Of a DNA stretch of 64,000 nucleotides, positions 59,667 to 64,000 are shown in pieces (the first letter of the stretch is position 1; each line of letters opens with the position of its first letter). The notes below the pieces were generated by a model. That model saw only the letters and a program-made list of their open reading frames with translations, searched no databases and was not told where the DNA came from. The stretch spans positions 1-64,000 of the forward strand of contig ML210192.1 of NCBI GenBank assembly GCA_004369085.1, in the 5' to 3' direction. The position numbers were made by a program, and so were the translations under genes. This stretch comes from Coprinopsis marcescibilis. Taxonomy: Eukaryota; Basidiomycota; Agaricomycetes; Agaricales; Psathyrellaceae.

Positions 59667-61066
59667 ATGGACGATGTATCCTGCAGAATTGTTGTTGTCT
59701 CCTCCTCACTATCCAAAGGAGAGGACCTAGTCCAAAGTCTGTGTCCAGCTGGACGATTCTTACTCTGATAAACGACCTAACAGCGAGTTCGACACTAGAA
59801 ATAAAGCAATTGTCGTTGTCGAAATCGCAGCCGATAGTGTCGAAATCAGCAGAGGAGGAGGAGAGGACAAAGGGAACCGGTAGCCTGGTGGAACCCATAT
59901 TCAAACCATGGACGATCTCGAACCGGTACTATAACGCCAATGTCCATTTCTCATTGCATACGCTGTCTCGGGTGTACCCAGCTGTATTCGAGGGTGTCCC
60001 TGCGTTGATTGTGGCTTGGTCGAAAGGAGAGGTGCGTCTAGGACCTTATGATACTCATGTTAAAGCTAATCCCTCAATTCGATTCAAGCACATCGAAGAG
60101 TTAATGAGGGATCTGCAACAGGCTATGGGAGGGCACGAACCAGAAATTCTACTCGCCGTCCGGCTCCCAGGAGAAACGGAGTCGACTTCTGACTCTGCAG
60201 ACAGCGAAGACGATATCGATTCAATGTTGATCTCTTATGGTTTCGAGTATATCGATGCTTCAACGCCTCTTGACCCCTCACAACTGAGGCGGAGAGACGA
60301 CGACGACGGTAACTTGAATCACGCTTCTTTCGAAAATTGAAATTCACGATATGTCCCAGGCACACCTCACCTTCCTCGCGTCCTGGATGCTCTCAGCACG
60401 TTTATGTGGCCCTCAATGACAACCAACAACGACTTCAACTCCCAAACCTCACCTACCCTACCCGACGCACGCGCCGTCCTCCGATCCCAATCAACCCTTG
60501 AACATATCATCAACCGTGACCCCATGGCCATCCTGCATGCCCTCGAAGAGCTCGACTCAGAGTTCAATTTCAACGGGGACGACAGCGACTCTGACGAATA
60601 CCACGAGACACTCCGCGAACTGGTTTCCCTTGAGAAAGGTACCAAAGCCGAAACATTCGCGGATCCCTTGTCCTTTGATGATAAGATCAACGACGACTTT
60701 CTGCGCACATCTTCGCCGACAGTGTTTGACGATGACGATGGATTCTCGTCTCCAAATGACCTATCTAAGCCGTTCGGCATCTCCGAGGGATATTTGAAGC
60801 CAAAGATCTCCATCGGTTTCGAGGACGATTTCAGTGCCTTTGTCACTGCACCACCAGAGGACGGCGATGTAAAGAAACTCGGCCAGGGAATTTCTCATAT
60901 AGAGCTCCATTCAGGAAGGAGCAGCCCAGATTACGACCTCCTTCATTCCTCGGACCAATCAGAATTCACCCAAAGTGGATCTCTGTATCGCTCACTCGGT
61001 TCCGTGTCCGACCTTGGGGACACGGACGAACCAACTACCCCAACAACTGCAAGCGCCGACAAGTAA
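59667..61066 (+). CDS. Alpha/gamma-adaptin-binding protein p34 family (AAGAB/Irc6-like)
   Basis: The ATG at 59667 sits in a strong CACCATGG context (MDDVSCRIVVVSSSLSKGEDLV). A short intron (about 41 nt, ending CTAACAG) leads to WTISNRYYNANVHFSL and YPAVFEGVPALIVAWSKGE. The GTPase-like N-terminal half ends at ISYGFEYIDAS, the family's most recognisable block. After an intron near 60309-60361 comes GTPHLPRVLDALSTFMWPSM, again typical, and then an acidic region of about 200 residues, ending TPTTASADK. These proteins act as chaperones for AP-1 and AP-2 adaptor assembly in clathrin-coated vesicle formation. The family match is good; the donor of intron 1 (GTCCAG) is weak. Confidence 0.8.
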
Positions 61067-61146
61067 AGGTACCTTGACTGGCAGACAACGTTCAATCGAA
61101 CGTGTATTACATTGAGCATCCATCAACAAGATAAATCGATACCACC

Positions 61147-63622
61147 TCATTCTATATCTACATTTATTATCTTAATGTCGTCGAACGGTTTGTCCGTCTT
61201 GTCAGTCCTAACATTCTCGATCGCGTGCACAACTTCCAGTCCAGAGAGCACACGACCAAAGATCGTGTGTTTTTTGTCCAGCCACGGCGTGGCGGTCGTG
61301 GTGATGAAGAATTGCGAACCATTGGTCCCGGGCCCAGCATTCGCCATGCTAACTGTATATGGCCTACATTCGCCAATCAGCATCCATATCCTTCCCGGTT
61401 CCAAACGCAAGAAAGGAGAACTCACCTATCGTGCTTGAGATCATCAGAAAACTCGTCCTCAAACTCCCTGCCCCAGATACTGGTTCCACCAGTACCGTCA
61501 CCAAGCGGGTCACCCGTCTGAATCATGAATTTAGGGATCACACGATGGAAGATAACACCCTCGAAATATCCGCTCCTCGAATGACCGACGAAGTTTTCGA
61601 CAGTTTTGGGTGCTTGCTGTGGGAAGAGGCGGATGTGGATGTCACCAAGGGTGGTGTGGATGGTGGCTGCATTGGAGATGGGTGAAGGGCCTGTAGGTAC
61701 AGTAGAAGCGGCCGTGGCAGTCGTTTGTTCATCGCGAGACGGACGCTCGTTGAAGACGTCGCGGTCGCCTGCTTTGCTGTGTCTGAAAAGGATATTAGTT
61801 TATGAAAGAGCCGTCTAAAAGATGGGATCGTACTCGGGCTCAGAGCGAGTGAACATGAAGAACCTGTTTTTCTTAAATCCGGTACAGACCAGGGTTGGAT
61901 CACGCTGGCCCTTCTCGGCAAGAATTGGATTGGCTGACGCTGCCATAGCCTATTGAAGTAAGGAACAATGGTTAGCATGCAGCCGCATTAAGGACAAGTG
62001 AACGCGTACCAATGTCATCAGCGCCTTCTTTGATGGCGCACCTTGATATAGCGTCAAATTCAGGAACCGGACGACCTCGTCCTTGCCCAACAACCTCACA
62101 ACGCGGTTTGTATACGTGTTTACCACTGAAAGGTGACCTCGTCAGTCCCTAATTCAAGCATACTTCTAGGGGCGGGGAAACCTACCTTTGATCCCCAACA
62201 ACGTAGGGTATAGGATGAAAGCCCCACTCTCATCCCAGATTGCATTCATCCATCGCCCAGGAACGCGTCCGTCAGGACCTGGGAGTTCCAGCTCGCGCTC
62301 AGTCGCCAATCGTCGACCAAACTCCATATCATCGACCTTGAAGACCGCCGTGCCCGCTTGCTGCATCTCTTGGATAGCTTCTAGAGACTCGTCGTACTTC
62401 TTCGTCATCTTTCCGGTAAGGAAGGAGAACACGCGAACTTGGCGATCGGGGAGCGAGAAGGTGACAAAAGAGGATGATGAGGGGTTGAGGGTGATACACG
62501 TTGGTATTGATTTTGACTGGAGACAAGGGATTAGGTGCTTCGCAGGAAGGTCTTGGGGAGCTAACGAACCTTCTTGAATTCGTATAGATCAGTTTCGCTC
62601 TTGTACTGCCAAAGGTCGGGGACATTCTTTGGCAAAAGGAACGGTTCAACTGGTTGCCAGTATTCCACGAAGCCCGCTTCGTCTGCGGAAATTACGGCGT
62701 CATAGCGGTCGCTGTACTAATACGGGGTTGAGGAGAACGCGTACATTGTCAAGGGTGAAAGAGCTTACAGTCATGATGTGGACGGGGAATCTGTGGACGC
62801 TGTCGATCGTTTCCAGTGGCGTTTCGTTCCCCCTCCCGTCGTATAACCGTATCGTCCCAGATGAAGCGTCAGATCTGTTCATTTGTCAGTACGTAGAACA
62901 GATTAGGAGCAACATGGATACATACATAGCCAAAATACCTTGAGATCGTCCGCCCTTGTGAACCCAACAGCACGCCAGAGGTGTATAGCCAAGCTTGATA
63001 ATGTTAATCATGTCTACACACGAATGAGTATACGTTGGACCTTTGCACCAGCTTGCACACTTACCAAAGTTCACCACGTCAAATACTTTGGCTGTCTGGT
63101 CCTCGGAGACGGTCGCAAAAAACTGACCGTCCGCGCTGGCGGAGACGGCGACTACTGGCGTCAAATGTGCACGGTAATGCTTGACGAATTCGATGCCATT
63201 CTCTTGCTTCTTCCATAGTTTGATATGGCCATCGACAGAGGTGGTGATCAAGAAGTCTGTCCTGTGGAACCATTGAGCTAAGCCAAGTCGGAACGAGCAT
63301 CACACCCCCACTTACTTGGTCATTATTGCGAAATTGAGTACATCCCGATGCATAAAACTCTTGTAGTATTGCTCTGCTTTCGGCAGATGGTCAAGGTATA
63401 GCTTCTCATGTGGCAAAACTGCATCTCCCGTATTAGCTCTAGTAACAAGACTAGGAAAAGAACAACATACATGCCTTTGCGTTTCTTCTTTGCTGCTTCC
63501 GAAGCTGGCAGGGGCATTGGTCCTACATCGTCGCTGTCTGAGTCCTCCACTGCATCGCCCTGCTGCAGGCCGCTTTCGTCGCGAATCCGCTTGCCTAGGA
63601 TAGATTCTTCATTGTCGGCCAT
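61147..63622 (-). CDS. PPWD1: WD40-cyclophilin peptidyl-prolyl isomerase (PPWD1-like)
   Basis: The start at 63622 ([18 protein letters not shown], acidic [13 protein letters not shown]) is followed by an exon with [33 protein letters not shown]. The WD40 repeats include [37 protein letters not shown] and [12 protein letters not shown]. The C-terminal cyclophilin domain has all catalytic positions: [32 protein letters not shown] and [14 protein letters not shown]. The gene has about a dozen exons and ends at 61147. PPWD1-type proteins are spliceosome-associated nuclear isomerases. The length, the [17 protein letters not shown] lead and the domain order match the family closely. Confidence 0.92.
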
Positions 63623-64000
63623 TTATTCAGGTCAGAGTCAACTTCTTGCAAGTCGAATCGAAACTGGGATGAGTTTGATGGGAGGCCAACTTGAAGCCGC
63701 GATCGCGTCCGTGGCACTGCAGAGCTGCTTGTCCTTGCTTGATCTTGAAGCCAATGGCTTCTACCTTCGGCACAGACACGGCAGGTTGAGAACAATGGCT
63801 GCTTTCATGCTCTTTACGGACGTCGAATTCATCATATCCACGTCCAACATTCAGATCCAACTTACTCTAGTTCGCCTCGAAGGGGGATTGGTCATCCCTC
63901 AACAAAAAACTTGATTTAGGACAGCGAATTGAAATCCCGTCTTCAGGTTGCTGTTGCCATGGCGATTATGAGAAACCCACATCCTGTCGGGATATCGCGT
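63623..64000. other. Right edge, promoter of PPWD1-like gene
   Basis: The open frame 63408-63914 on the plus strand is antisense to the start of the PPWD1-like gene and shows no motif. Nothing else is supported. Confidence 0.4.

Overview
The window is nuclear DNA of a filamentous basidiomycete, most likely a mushroom-forming agaricomycete. The evidence is dense short genes on both strands, many GT-AG introns of about 45-70 nt, CaaX-type lipopeptide pheromone precursors starting MDSF, F-box proteins of the agaricomycete style, and typical families (GH15 glucoamylase with a starch-binding domain, A1 aspartic proteases with membrane anchors, epoxide hydrolases). Exon structures were worked out by hand by joining reading frames at GT/AG sites so that family motifs stay intact. 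The gene ends given are start to stop codon.

Layout. 0.4-4.3 kb: a Ysc84-like actin/lipid-binding protein and a multi-pass membrane protein. 5.0-9.2 kb: three tandem copies of a pheromone-precursor gene, each encoding 57 aa with two 24-residue repeats that both end in a C-a-a-A motif. Each copy has its own TATA box, conserved 5' leader and 3'-UTR intron. 9.6-14.9 kb: a short-chain dehydrogenase, a metallophosphoesterase and a class I aminotransferase. 16.9-21.7 kb: a divergent pair of membrane-anchored aspartic proteases. 22.7-31.4 kb: heme oxygenase, a CCCH zinc-finger protein, a SAM methyltransferase and a PA-TM-RING ubiquitin ligase. 32.4-37.2 kb: glucoamylase and a second aminotransferase paralogous to the first. 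37.4-43.3 kb: an arrestin-like protein, a PPxY-bearing membrane protein and dynactin p62. 43.7-45.8 kb: a degenerate fragment of a delta-type DNA polymerase that keeps the exonuclease domain and lacks the polymerase domain. 46.3-57.2 kb: five head-to-tail epoxide hydrolase genes, the fourth broken by an internal deletion. A 409-bp hAT-type MITE with 8-bp target duplication sits between the second and third. 57.3-63.6 kb: an F-box protein with a frame break, an AAGAB/p34-like adaptin-binding protein and a PPWD1-like WD40-cyclophilin.

Functional links. Most genes are unrelated housekeeping or secretory functions. The coherent units are the pheromone cluster, the protease pair and the epoxide hydrolase array. 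The pheromone cluster is the most unusual part: the encoded peptide is internally duplicated with a CaaX box in each half, the gene is triplicated, and differences between copies are mostly synonymous. No STE3-type receptor is visible in the window. The epoxide hydrolase array is a gene-family expansion in progress, with an intact core, one copy altered beside the nucleophile, one pseudogene and a transposon insertion.
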